Made by a program: the position numbers and the translations under genes
Assembly: GCA_037444305.1 (NCBI GenBank)
Contig: JBBIMP010000021.1
Span: 25,660-89,659 of the forward strand
Source of the DNA: JBBIMP01 sp037444305
GTDB lineage: Bacteria > Acidobacteriota > UBA6911
Reading direction: 5' to 3'
DNA length: 64,000 bases
Shown here: positions 26,530 to 34,168 of the stretch, piece after piece
How the letters are laid out: each line of letters opens with the position of its first letter
How positions within the stretch are numbered: the first letter of the stretch is position 1
Notes under the pieces: generated by a model
Database searches by the model: none
What the model saw: only the letters and a program-made list of their open reading frames with translations
What the model was told of the DNA's origin: nothing

Positions 26530-26557
26530 GGCCCACCTGTTCAGGGTGGGCCTTTTC
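26530..26557 (+). terminator. Rho-independent terminator after the M20D gene
   Basis: GGCCCACC (26530-26537) pairs perfectly with GGTGGGCC (26545-26552) around a 7-base loop, followed at once by TTTTC. It lies 46 bases after the stop of the amidohydrolase. Confidence 0.8.
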
Positions 26558-26636
26558 TGTCGCGCAACTGCTTGAACTTCTCGCTATCTGGGGCTGTGCT
26601 GGTCAATACCGGGCACCGACTGCAGCAGGTTGCCAC

Positions 26637-26771
26637 TTCCGGCCGCTTTGAGGCGATGGCAGCAATCATATCCTGCGCCGTCGTGTCGAGCTTCCCGCCA
26701 AACCCGCCTCCTGCGGGCGGGCGCAGGATGCGGATCCTCCCCAGTGGGGGATCGAGCACGCGGCAAGCAGC
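26637..26771 (-). pseudogene. Fragment of a xanthine dehydrogenase-family molybdenum subunit
   Basis: About 45 codons read RVLDPPLGRIRILRPPAGGG and then FGGKLDTTAQDMIAAIASKRP. This is nearly the same as the molybdopterin-binding block of the intact enzyme at 37014-39905 (RVLDLPLGKIRILRPPVGGG, then FGGKLDTTTQDLVTAIASRR). Nothing recognisable of the rest of the ~750-residue subunit flanks it on either side. It is a small relic of a paralogue or of a duplicated copy. The C5-methyltransferase relic begins about 100 bases away on the other strand. Confidence 0.8.
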
Positions 26772-26869
26772 GTCTCTTGCGGTTCGTGGGCAACGAATTG
26801 TGAAAGAAATGTCTCCTGCAAAAAACATCTTTGACGGCGGGGCGAGCGCTGACTATCATACCGGCCAGG

Positions 26870-27398
26870 ATGAAAATGCAATCCGATAGATTTCTTCCAC
26901 CCAAAACCTTCGCCGAGTTCTTTGCCGGCATCGGCTTAATGCGCATGGGTCTAGAGTGCGCGGGATGGATTCCGGTCTTCGCCAACGACATCGATCCCGA
27001 CAAAGAGAAGATGTACCGGGCTCACTTCAATGATGAGGCCGCCAAACTGATTTTATGCGATGTGCATCAGCTCGATCCCAGATTGGTGCCTAGCGCAACC
27101 TTGGCTACTGCATCCTTCCCATGCAATGACCTTTCGTTGGCTGGTCCCAGGACCGGTCTGGCCGGCAAACAGTCATCCGCCTACTGGGGATTTCTGCGTA
27201 TTCTCGAGAGCATGCAAGATCGCCGTCCACCGCTCGTGTTGTTGGAAAATGTTTCCGGCTTCCTGACCTCCCACGGCGGCAAAGATTTCAAGGATGCGCT
27301 CCTGGCGCTCAACGGCCTCGGTTACTCCGTGGACGCTTCATGATCGATGCCGCTCGATTCGTTCCTCAGAGTCGAGTCCGTTTGTTCGTTGTTGGATC
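26870..27398 (+). pseudogene. DNA (cytosine-5-)-methyltransferase, frameshifted and truncated
   Basis: The first 158 codons carry C5-MTase motifs in order: FAEFFAGIGLMRMGLE (motif I, SAM binding), ANDIDPDKEKMY (motif II), ASFPCNDLSLAG (motif IV with the catalytic Cys; PCN instead of PCQ), and VLLENVSGFL (motif VI). At ~27340 a one-base loss brings a stop (TCATGA). The next frame continues the family as MIDAARFVPQSRVRLFVVGS (motif VIII, QxRxR) until ~27398. There the sequence switches to an ECF sigma factor. The target-recognition domain and motifs IX-X are missing, so the gene is dead. No restriction enzyme gene is adjacent. Confidence 0.85.
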
Positions 27399-27841
27399 CA
27401 TTTTTCCAGGATACCTGGCTGCGCGTCGCTCAAGCCTTTGCCAGAAGGCCACCCTTGGGGAATTTACGGGCCTGGATTTTCACCATCACTGCCAACCTCC
27501 ACAAGGATGTGCTCAGGAAAAAAAGCATCCGACGGCTGTTCTTGCTGGAGAAAACGAATATCCCGGGCTGGGTAGCGGATGGAGGTACTGCTGCAGAGCC
27601 GGCCGGAAGGGCTGCCGACGAAGACTGTGCGACCCGAGTGGAGTTCCGAATGTGCTTGAGTCGTGCTCTGGCCGCGCTCCCGGCCAAACAGAAGCGTGTA
27701 TTCGTCCTCAAGGAAATCGAGGGTTTCAGGCACGCCGAGATAGGCGGGATCCTCAACATCCCGGAGAACACAGTGCGTACGTGCAAAGGGCCTGGAGGTT
27801 CTGCCCGGCGTGCGCCAAGAGCCTGGAGTAAAGGATATGAC
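27396..27841 (+). pseudogene. ECF sigma factor fragment (sigma-70 regions 2 part to 4)
   Basis: From ~27396 the frame reads FFQDTWLRVAQAF and then NLRAWIFTITANLHKD (region 2.2-2.4), followed by a linker and LSRALAALPAKQKRVFVLKE, then GFRHAEIGGILNIPENTVRT (region 4 helix-turn-helix). The start and first helices of region 2 are missing, replaced by the methyltransferase remnant. After ENTVRT the frame is probably also shifted, since the Gly/Ala/Arg-rich tail is unlike sigma factors. A short frame MTHDAFPWTTDDQAEYH starts at 27837, where an anti-sigma gene would be expected, and stops after 17 codons. Remnant of a sigma/anti-sigma pair. Confidence 0.8.
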
Positions 27842-28087
27842 TCATGACGCCTTCCCCTGGACAACTGACGACCAAGCCGAATACCATTGACATGCGGTTT
27901 GGGCAGGTATAATCTGCGTCACATACACTGACTCCATAGATTCGAAACATCGCCTTCTAAATATGGAGTTCAGTGTGACTCTCCCTTATTTTGATCCTTC
28001 GTGCTTTTGGCAGGTCGCGGGGAACGCCTGATGGCTACGCAATCTCCGTCTTGGCAAACACCGCATAATCCACAGTAGGGGGGCTCT

Positions 28088-28426
28088 ATGAAAAAGTGCG
28101 TCGTATTCTTTGTCTGCCTTCTAGTGATTTGCTTTGTATCCCCGTTGCACAGCCAATTCCCCTGCCGGCTGGGATGCGATGCAAACTGTTCCATGACATA
28201 CGCGATTGCCGCAATCGGCGAGGGCTGTACTTGCCCGCCTTATTACGAGTGTATTCCTGTAGAGACCTGCGATGATTGCCGATACAACGGCATGGAACTG
28301 TGCATCGATCCCGGATATTGCGTGACATACGAACAGACCACGTTCAACATGGCTTTCGGCTGCTGTGCTGGAGGCCCGATCATTGCCCAGGCTTCGAGCC
28401 AGACGAAGAATGGAAGTGAAAAATGA
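28088..28426 (+). CDS. Small Cys-rich secreted protein (112 aa)
   Basis: Begins with a signal peptide (MKKCVVFFVCLLVICFVSP, cleavage probably after LHS). The mature ~90 residues contain twelve cysteines in short-spaced groups (FPCRLGCDANC, GCTCPP, ECIPVETCDDC, LCIDPGYC, FGCC), which suggests a disulfide-rich secreted domain. I recognise no family. GGGGGG precedes the ATG. Its last four bases (ATGA) overlap the start of the next gene, so it is co-translated with the propeller-like protein. GC is lower than in the metabolic genes, as in the neighbouring remnants. Compare the second Cys-rich protein at 33416. Confidence 0.75.
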   Translation: MKKCVVFFVCLLVICFVSPLHSQFPCRLGCDANCSMTYAIAAIGEGCTCPPYYECIPVETCDDCRYNGMELCIDPGYCVTYEQTTFNMAFGCCAGGPIIAQASSQTKNGSEK

Positions 28427-29481
28427 TAGCTCGCCGAGTGACTCCGCTGATTCTGGTTCTACTGGCGGCTGCTCACCTCTGCATGGCTGAACAGGAGCAG
28501 TTTTCGCCGCTGCAATTCCCCGCTTCTTTCGAGCCGCCGAATATTATCAAGGTATTTCCCTCTCAATACATCTACGCCTTTTCGACCAGCCAGGCGAGAA
28601 TGCTTGTTTTCGATGTAAACGGAAAGCCTGTCCGAGATCTGAGCGTTCTCGAGAATCGCCACATGGACGTGAAATACCACTTCTTTGACTATCACGTGGA
28701 CGCCCAAGGCCGATGTTACATTCTGGCGATCTGGAGAGATGCACCCCAGAGGACTCATTCAGGGCTTTTCATCTACGACGCAGAGGGCAAGTTCGAGCAG
28801 CTCCTTGTTTTTGGAAAACATGTCGATGGCCGCAGACTGCTCATGGATGCCAAGGGACATTTCATCGTACTCGGACTTAACGGTGACTATTACTTTGGAA
28901 GAACGACTCGGCTTTTCATCCTGCATCGATACAACAGGGCGGGAGACTACCTGGGAAGCTTTTTCGAAGTGAATCCAACCGACTACATGCCGCCCAATGC
29001 CCGTTCCATCTCTGCAATGTATGCCGCGTTGCGGCCCCTCGTCGATCGTTTGCCGGTGGGATACGAGACGAACGACAGGCTATTCGCCGTCATCCCCGGA
29101 ACCTGGAACATTCAGCTATTCGATGCCGGCTCTCTTCAGCCTCGGGAGGTCATCAATCTCCAGGGCCCACAGGTGGGGATGCCCGATCCGGCCGGTTTGA
29201 ATCCGGGCGGTCGGCTCGTTGCCGCTGATCTAAACCTCCATGCGGTGCATATAGACAGCGCTTCCATCATTGCCGACTTCATAATTTCGTCAAGATACGA
29301 GGGACCGAATACTCTGATAAACAGGCGCTTCCGTGCTACCTATCGCCGGAGCGATAGTTTCCCTCTTTCCACAGGTCCGATCACTGCCGACGATGGGATG
29401 CTCATTCAGAGGGTCGGTATTCCCGGTGCAAAGGCATATACCTATCTGCCTGAAAAGAAAAGGCTGCAGGTGCTGCGCTGA
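28423..29481 (+). CDS. Secreted beta-propeller-like protein
   Basis: A 352-residue protein with signal peptide (VTPLILVLLAAAHLCMA). Repeated short patterns such as RMLVFDVNGKPVRDLS, GLFIYDAEGKFEQLL and RLFILHRYNRAGDYLGSF resemble the blades of six-bladed (NHL/'6-bladed beta-propeller') proteins; the assignment is by pattern, not a firm family match. It overlaps the upstream Cys-rich gene by 4 bases. In Bacteroidetes, propeller proteins pair with small exported peptides; an analogous arrangement is conceivable here but not shown. Confidence 0.65.
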   Translation: MIARRVTPLILVLLAAAHLCMAEQEQFSPLQFPASFEPPNIIKVFPSQYIYAFSTSQARMLVFDVNGKPVRDLSVLENRHMDVKYHFFDYHVDAQGRCYILAIWRDAPQRTHSGLFIYDAEGKFEQLLVFGKHVDGRRLLMDAKGHFIVLGLNGDYYFGRTTRLFILHRYNRAGDYLGSFFEVNPTDYMPPNARSISAMYAALRPLVDRLPVGYETNDRLFAVIPGTWNIQLFDAGSLQPREVINLQGPQVGMPDPAGLNPGGRLVAADLNLHAVHIDSASIIADFIISSRYEGPNTLINRRFRATYRRSDSFPLSTGPITADDGMLIQRVGIPGAKAYTYLPEKKRLQVLR

Positions 29482-29590
29482 TTCACCTGATGCCTTCGCC
29501 CTTTTTGTCGCCGCAAATCCCCGGGCAAATCCCTTTGAATTCGCCCTTGATCGGTGTGACCCCCCGGCCGGATTGGTTTGCAGTTGCGCT

Positions 29591-29788
29591 TCAACCGTTC
29601 CTGCGCTCGAACTCGGCCATAAAGGAGGCTAGCGCATCGACTCCTGCCTGCGGCTTGGCATTGTAGATCGAGACCCGGACTCCCCCGACATTGCGGCGCC
29701 CGGCCAGGGCGTAGAGCCCTGCAGCATCCGCTTCTTCGAGGAATTTCTGCTCGAGTTCCCGGCGCGCCAGGGTAAAGGAAACATTCAT
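29591..29788 (-). pseudogene. serC: C-terminal fragment of phosphoserine aminotransferase
   Basis: About 65 codons read NVSFTLARRELEQKFLEEA, then GLYALAGRRNVGGVRVSIYN, then AKPQAGVDALASFMAEFERR. This matches the SerC C-terminus (LxGHRSVGGIRASIYNA pattern with the conserved arginine). The PLP lysine and ~300 N-terminal residues are absent. The break coincides exactly with the left edge of the 293-bp direct repeat. Confidence 0.85.
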
Positions 29789-30079
29789 TGAAGTAACGAA
29801 TCTCCCGATGGACGAGGTGAGCGAGAAGGAAAAGAGCAGAATTGAAGCAGCGTGGCATGCTGGAAAGCGGAATTCGCCGAAGGAAGACGGATCGACCGCC
29901 GGTTGGCGTGTGGGCGCCCAAGATTTAAGGAGCGCTTTGGTTCACTCCCCGTTTTTGAGGATCAGCCGGTTTTGGGAAACATCTCCCATGAAGACCATGA
30001 ATCCCAGCTTCTGGTAGAAGGCCTGCGAGGCCTTGATATCCTTCACAGGGAGGCTGACCGAAAACGCTCCGAGTTGCAT
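29787..30079. repeat. 293-bp direct repeat, left copy
   Basis: Reads identically, as far as I can compare by eye, to 36616-36908, from ATTGAAGTAACGAATCTC to GAGTTGCAT. A further ~30 bases remain similar on the right side with a few differences. The two copies bracket 6.5 kb containing the ABC exporter. The repeat carries a VOC-family gene fragment on the minus strand. Confidence 0.9.
29942..30079 (-). pseudogene. VOC (glyoxalase) family N-terminal fragment, left copy
   Basis: 45 codons: MQLGAFSVSLPVKDIKASQA then FYQKLGFMVFMGD, SQNRLILKNGE and stop. This is the first beta-alpha unit of a VOC-superfamily protein; a full one is ~120-130 residues. It is cut after the NG turn. The identical fragment is in the right repeat copy, so the truncation predates the duplication. 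Confidence 0.75.
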
Positions 30080-30280
30080 ATTCATCCCCTCCTATGGGTG
30101 TATCCGTCCAGCCGGCATTCCGCTATCCGCCGGACCGCGATATGAATGGAAAAAAAACGGAAACAGATATCTCCGGGCAGAAGCCGGGTCAGGATCGCTT
30201 TGCCGCAATGACTGTGCGAGGTGCAGCATGAAACATAGTCGTACGAAGCGAATCCCCGGGTCTGTCCCCGCCGCTCCGAA

Positions 30281-30460
30281 GTCCCTAAAATCATCAGCCT
30301 GATCGGCGACGGCCCGGTCATCAAAAAGATCCCGCGCCATTTGAAGCTGTGGGACTGCCCGGAGCGTCCGCCTCCGCGCCCTGCCGGGCGATCGATTCAA
30401 TATGATGATGAGATCGCCAGCTTTGACGAGGGCGGCCAGTGGCCGGCCTTTCCCTTGTGT
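30281..30460 (+). pseudogene. C-terminal fragment of an IS91-type transposase
   Basis: The frame reads KIISLIGDGPVIKKIPRHLK, then LWDCPERPPPRP and a short acidic segment. This resembles the C-terminal tail common to IS91-like transposases (xIISLIEDPxVIxxILxHLxLW). No upstream transposase domains are present in any frame. Identification is by pattern only. Confidence 0.55.
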
Positions 30461-30489
30461 CCGCCGGATAGAATGTCCTATAAAATCGA

Positions 30490-30557
30490 CATAGGTAGGC
30501 GGTCGCCCGCTGTCCCTGTCACACCACCGTGCTTACGGGTCCGTACACGGCGGTTCG
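30490..30557 (-). ncRNA. Group II intron 3' end, domains V and VI
   Basis: On the minus strand the sequence GAACCGCCGTGTACGG, ACCCGTAAGCACGGTGGTGT fits the bacterial group II domain V pattern (paired GCCGTGTACGG and CACGGTGGT arms around a small loop). It is followed by a GC-rich hairpin ending CGCCTACCTAT, in place of domain VI. It lies just downstream of the maturase C-terminal fragment, as in intact introns. The 5' intron and most of the ORF are gone, so splicing is impossible. Confidence 0.7.
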
Positions 30558-30567
30558 GTGGGTTAGG

Positions 30568-30921
30568 CTACCGGCCTCTTGCTAAACGAAAGAGTCCAAT
30601 CCCATCGAAGTAGGCATTGGGGAAGGCAATGCATAAGCCAGGACTGTGACTGCGCCGCCATGGGCCATGGGGGTTCCCGGCGGTTTGTGCCGCCAGGTCC
30701 GGATTGACACCACGCTTGCGCAGCTCCGCATAGCGAGTCCGACCCCGTTTCCATTGCTTCCACTCGAAACACCGCAACTTCCGGCGTATCCAGCTGTCAA
30801 GGTCCACCAGCACCGAGGGCGTTTGGCAGAACCCGAAATACCCATGCCATCCCCGCAGATAGACGTTAAGATCCCTCACCATCCTCTGCAGGCTCACACC
30901 CCTCGTGCGTCGCGTAACGGA
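30568..30921 (-). pseudogene. Group II intron reverse transcriptase/maturase, C-terminal fragment
   Basis: About 118 codons of the maturase-specific (GIIM) region: TRRTRGVSLQRMVRDLNVYL, RGWHGYFGF, LDSWIRRKLRCFEWKQWKRG and a C-terminal GPWRRSHSPGLCIAFPNAYF. The reverse transcriptase domain is missing. The frame is continuous upstream with an IS200 transposase start, showing that two mobile-element relics have been joined. Domain V lies directly 3'. Confidence 0.8.
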
Positions 30922-30992
30922 TCCCGTCAAGATCCGGAACCGATACTTTGGAACCCACACTACATGGCACTGACAGTGCCATATCGTGTGTC
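30922..30992 (-). pseudogene. IS200/IS605 TnpA N-terminal fragment
   Basis: HTIWHCQCHVVWVPKYRFRI then LTG is the conserved start of the IS200-type Y1 transposase (CHVVWVPKYRxxxL). It loses identity after LTG, where the maturase fragment begins. A 1-base shift separates it from a possible ATG. The catalytic HUH and Tyr motifs are not present. Confidence 0.65.
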
Positions 30993-31119
30993 ATAATTTA
31001 CGGAATCTGCTCACTGCTTCCTCCTTGCGTCAAGGTTGCGGCACAACGTGGCGCGAGGATAGCAGTTGGCCGGCCTTTCGGCCATACCCATTCGGGACCG
31101 GCATAGCCAGTCCCCATAA

Positions 31120-31142
31120 CCCCACCCGTAGGGTGGGGGTTT
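31120..31142. terminator. Hairpin CCCCACCC-GTA-GGGTGGGG followed by a T-run
   Basis: Eight perfect base pairs around a 3-base loop, then GTTTC on the + strand. It lies between the IS200 remnant and the end of the ABC ATPase gene. It may be the left-end hairpin of the IS200 element as much as a terminator. Confidence 0.5.
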
Positions 31143-31157
31143 CTCATTGCATCTAAA

Positions 31158-31943
31158 CTAGTCAGGATATCCCTCGCCCGGCGTCGCTTCGCTCCAGTAG
31201 CGTTCACGATCGTCGGCATCATCGTTCATGATCGCCGGAATACGCATCACGCGGCCATCGAACAAGTGAACCACGCGCCGCGCCTGACTGGCATAGCGAG
31301 GGTCATGCGTCACCATGCAGATCGTCGCCCCCTCCGCGTGCAGCTTTCCCAGCAACTGCATCACTGCCTCTCCGTTCTCCGAATCGAGATTGCCCGTCGG
31401 CTCATCCGCCAGCAGAATCGACGGCCGCCCCACCACCGCGCGCGCCACCGCCGCCCGCTGCTGCTGCCCCCCGGAAAGCTGGCCGGGATAGTGTTTCGCC
31501 CGATGTTCCATCCCCACCCTCGCCAGCGCTTCCTTCACCCATTTCTTTCTCTCCGCCGCTTTCATCCCGCGGTAGGTCAGCGGCAGTTCAACGTTCTCGT
31601 TGACCGTCAGGTCCCCGATCAGGTTGAAGCTCTGAAAGACAAAGCCGATCTCCCGATTTCTTATCCGCGCCCGCTCGCTCAACCTTAGACCTTCCACCGG
31701 CCGCCCGTCCAAGCAGTATCTGCCCTTCGTTGGCGTGTCCAAAAGACCCAGGATCGACAGCAGCGTCGACTTGCCGCAGCCCGACGGCCCCTCTATCGAA
31801 ACGTACTCCCCACGTCGAATCTCCAGACTCACTTCCGACAGCGCGTGGGTCTCCACCTCTTCCGTGTAGAAGACCTTCGTAATTCCCTCCAACCGGATCA
31901 ATGCCCCATTTGCCGGCGCCATCCCCATGTTCTTCTCCATCAC
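31158..31943 (-). CDS. ABC transporter ATP-binding protein (MacB/LolD type)
   Basis: A 261-residue ATPase. Walker A is GPSGCGKST, signature LSGGQQQR, Walker B ILLADEPTGNLD, followed by the H-loop VTHDP. The LSERARIRNREIGFVFQSFN segment is typical of the MacB/LolD/FtsE group that works with FtsX-like permeases. It follows the adaptor gene after 18 bases. A permease gene would normally come next, but only mobile-element fragments do, so its partner is probably the long permease at 34169-36625. GC-rich; C-terminal ~30 residues are an acidic extension. Confidence 0.9.
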   Translation of the reverse strand: MMEKNMGMAPANGALIRLEGITKVFYTEEVETHALSEVSLEIRRGEYVSIEGPSGCGKSTLLSILGLLDTPTKGRYCLDGRPVEGLRLSERARIRNREIGFVFQSFNLIGDLTVNENVELPLTYRGMKAAERKKWVKEALARVGMEHRAKHYPGQLSGGQQQRAAVARAVVGRPSILLADEPTGNLDSENGEAVMQLLGKLHAEGATICMVTHDPRYASQARRVVHLFDGRVMRIPAIMNDDADDRERYWSEATPGEGYPD

Positions 31944-31961
31944 GATCTTCTTCCCACCCCC

Positions 31962-33221
31962 TCAGTTCAGGCGGATCCGATCATAGCCGTTGTAGGCCGA
32001 CATTTCCGACAGGATCACTCGATCTCCTGGCTTCAGCCCTTCCAGGATTTCGATCATGTTCACGGAGCTTCTTCCCAGCTTCACCGCTACCCGCGTCGCC
32101 TCTCTCCCGTCCGGCAAGAGCCGGAACAAGCCCACGACGCTTCCCGCATGGCCCATCACCGGCCGGCCCACGTACACGACATCCTCGAGCCGTTCCACTT
32201 CGATCGTTCCATCCACGCTCAGGTCCGGACGTGCCCCTCGCGGCAATTCCTCCTGCAGTTCCGCATCCACCGTCACCGTGCCACTTTGAACCGCGGGGGC
32301 GATCCGTACTACCAGTGCGCCAATGATCCCGTTGCGCGTATCGATAGCAACGCTTTGTCCCACCTGCACGTCTTTTGCCTGCGTCTCGCCGATCTTCAGT
32401 TCCGCCTTCAGCTTCGTCGGATCCGCCACCCGCGCCAGGTTCATCCCTGGCGAAACCTGCTGCCCCACCTCCACCGGCATGATCTGCAGGATCCCGCGCA
32501 TCCCCGCCCTTACCTTCAACTGCTCGAGCTGACGCCGCTTTAGCCCGTACAGCGCCCGCAGCTGCTCGAGGCGTGCGCGTTGAACCGCCAGTTGCGCCTC
32601 CATCGATTCCATGTTCTTTTCCAGCCGTTTTTGCTCTACCTCGATCCTATTGGCCAGTTGCTCGGCAGCCATCTTCTCCTGGCGCACGTTCAGCTCCGGC
32701 ACCAGACCCAGGCGCAGCAGCTCCTCGTTCGCGCGTGCCCGGATCTGCGCCTGCCGGTACTCCGATTCCAGCCTTGCCCCCTCCGCCACCTGGCTCAGAT
32801 GCTGGCTCTCCAGCCGCACTCTCAGATCCTTGTAGAAAGATTCAGTCGCTTTCCAGTCCCACTCGGCGTTCAGCGTTTCGTATTCCAGTTGCGGGTTGCT
32901 GAGCTCGAGCAATACCGTTTCCGGCGTCACGGTCTCTCCCGGCTGGACTCTCTTTCTTTCGACCTGCCCGCTGGTGGCCGCCGGAATCCAGCGGATGTGC
33001 TCCGGAATGACCACGAGCGTACCCTGTCCCCTCACCTGCCGCACCATCGGCCCGCGCGCGACCGTGTCGATCCATACCGTGGCGCTATCGACTAACGGCG
33101 CCGCAGGTTTCAGGTTGCGGAGCAACAGGCTGATTCCGGCCACGGCCGCAAGCAGAACTATCGTGTATGCGATTCTCTTGATGAGCCGCTTCCGGGCCTG
33201 CAATTCCCTGGGGATGTCCAT
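31962..33221 (-). CDS. Periplasmic adaptor (MacA/HlyD family) of an ABC exporter
   Basis: A 419-residue membrane-fusion protein. There is one N-terminal membrane segment (IAYTIVLLAAVAGISLLL). Split lipoyl halves follow (WIPAATSGQVERKRVQPGET and RAGMRGILQIMPVEVGQQVS), separated by ~120 residues of predicted coiled-coil rich in Glu, Arg and Gln, then a beta-barrel domain (LKAELKIGETQAKDVQVGQS) and a membrane-proximal domain. It links an inner-membrane ABC transporter to export across the periplasm. First gene of the leftward adaptor-ATPase pair; divergent from the Cys-rich gene at 33416. Confidence 0.9.
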   Translation of the reverse strand: MDIPRELQARKRLIKRIAYTIVLLAAVAGISLLLRNLKPAAPLVDSATVWIDTVARGPMVRQVRGQGTLVVIPEHIRWIPAATSGQVERKRVQPGETVTPETVLLELSNPQLEYETLNAEWDWKATESFYKDLRVRLESQHLSQVAEGARLESEYRQAQIRARANEELLRLGLVPELNVRQEKMAAEQLANRIEVEQKRLEKNMESMEAQLAVQRARLEQLRALYGLKRRQLEQLKVRAGMRGILQIMPVEVGQQVSPGMNLARVADPTKLKAELKIGETQAKDVQVGQSVAIDTRNGIIGALVVRIAPAVQSGTVTVDAELQEELPRGARPDLSVDGTIEVERLEDVVYVGRPVMGHAGSVVGLFRLLPDGREATRVAVKLGRSSVNMIEILEGLKPGDRVILSEMSAYNGYDRIRLN

Positions 33222-33415
33222 GATTGCGCCCTCGCCTCCCGAAAATGCTTAGACGCCAAAGCGTTATTGGAGCTGCCAGCTTGATGCGATTGCCATGATA
33301 AGGCCAGTCCAGAAAAAACGGATAGATTGGATAGGCAGGACGAATATAATACTCATGTGTTGTTCATTGGACCTGCTTTTTTCCATGCTAACATGGCAAA
33401 TTCAGGGAAGCCAAC

Positions 33416-33907
33416 ATGAACATACTAGCATTGCTTTCCCACCTGCCTCTGTTGATCTATATTCTCGCACAGCCCACGCTCCTGCAAAACAAGCAAGTCG
33501 ACACCTTAACGGGCAATTCCGGCCATGGCTGCAGCGAATCCAGGCACCAGACCGATCCGGACCAGGTGTGGAATCAAGTCCTTGGGCGGCTTGAGCAGGC
33601 CAACAATTACACAGCCGCAGGTCCTATTGAGGTGAGACAGTTCAACGACGGCGATGGCAAAATCCGCACGGTGACGTCCCGGAGAATTACGGCTACAGAC
33701 GACCAAGGCAATGCAACAGTCTTAGAGCTGGATTGTGTAGCTGTCTGCATCAATTGCTCGGTGAGTGGCTGCGAACCTACGGGCAAGCTGTCATGCTCGG
33801 CCTGCACCTGCGTGGGCAGCGGCTGTTCGGCGTGTGTGTGCGGCCCACAACTTGGAGTTATCCATATCGATCCGACAAGAACAGCTATCGACCGGGACAG
33901 CCGGTAA
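33416..33907 (+). CDS. Second small Cys-rich secreted protein (163 aa)
   Basis: Begins with a hydrophobic signal-like segment (LALLSHLPLLIYILAQP). The C-terminal third holds ten cysteines in 40 residues (LDCVAVCINCSVSGC, then KLSCSACTCVGSGCSACVCG), plus one more near residue 39. No family recognised. It has AGGGAAG before its ATG. Located between the divergent adaptor gene and the long permease. It shares size class, export signal and cysteine clustering, but no obvious alignment, with the protein at 28088, hence a possible exported substrate of the adjacent ABC system (inference). Confidence 0.7.
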   Translation: MNILALLSHLPLLIYILAQPTLLQNKQVDTLTGNSGHGCSESRHQTDPDQVWNQVLGRLEQANNYTAAGPIEVRQFNDGDGKIRTVTSRRITATDDQGNATVLELDCVAVCINCSVSGCEPTGKLSCSACTCVGSGCSACVCGPQLGVIHIDPTRTAIDRDSR

Positions 33908-34168
33908 ATCTGAAACTCCGGTGTACAATAACTGGGACCTGCCGGTCCGTAGACTGCTCTCGGGCGTTTTTCTGCTCTCCTCTTTTCACACCGCAGGGGC
34001 GATCGCCATGTTGCTGGCTCATTCCATGTCACAGCTGCATTGCCGGCGGGCATGCACGAGCACGGGAACCTGGAGCAAGGTGCACTGGCTGTTTTCCAAC
34101 AAATCTTCGGGCGGCCCCTCGGCGGTTGTAGGCTTCAGTACGACTAGCGAGCGGTTCGGCGAACAGGC

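Noticed and set aside
26870..27398. Intact restriction-modification methyltransferase
   Set aside because: The frame is shifted at ~27340 and cut before the target-recognition domain, and no nuclease gene lies beside it.
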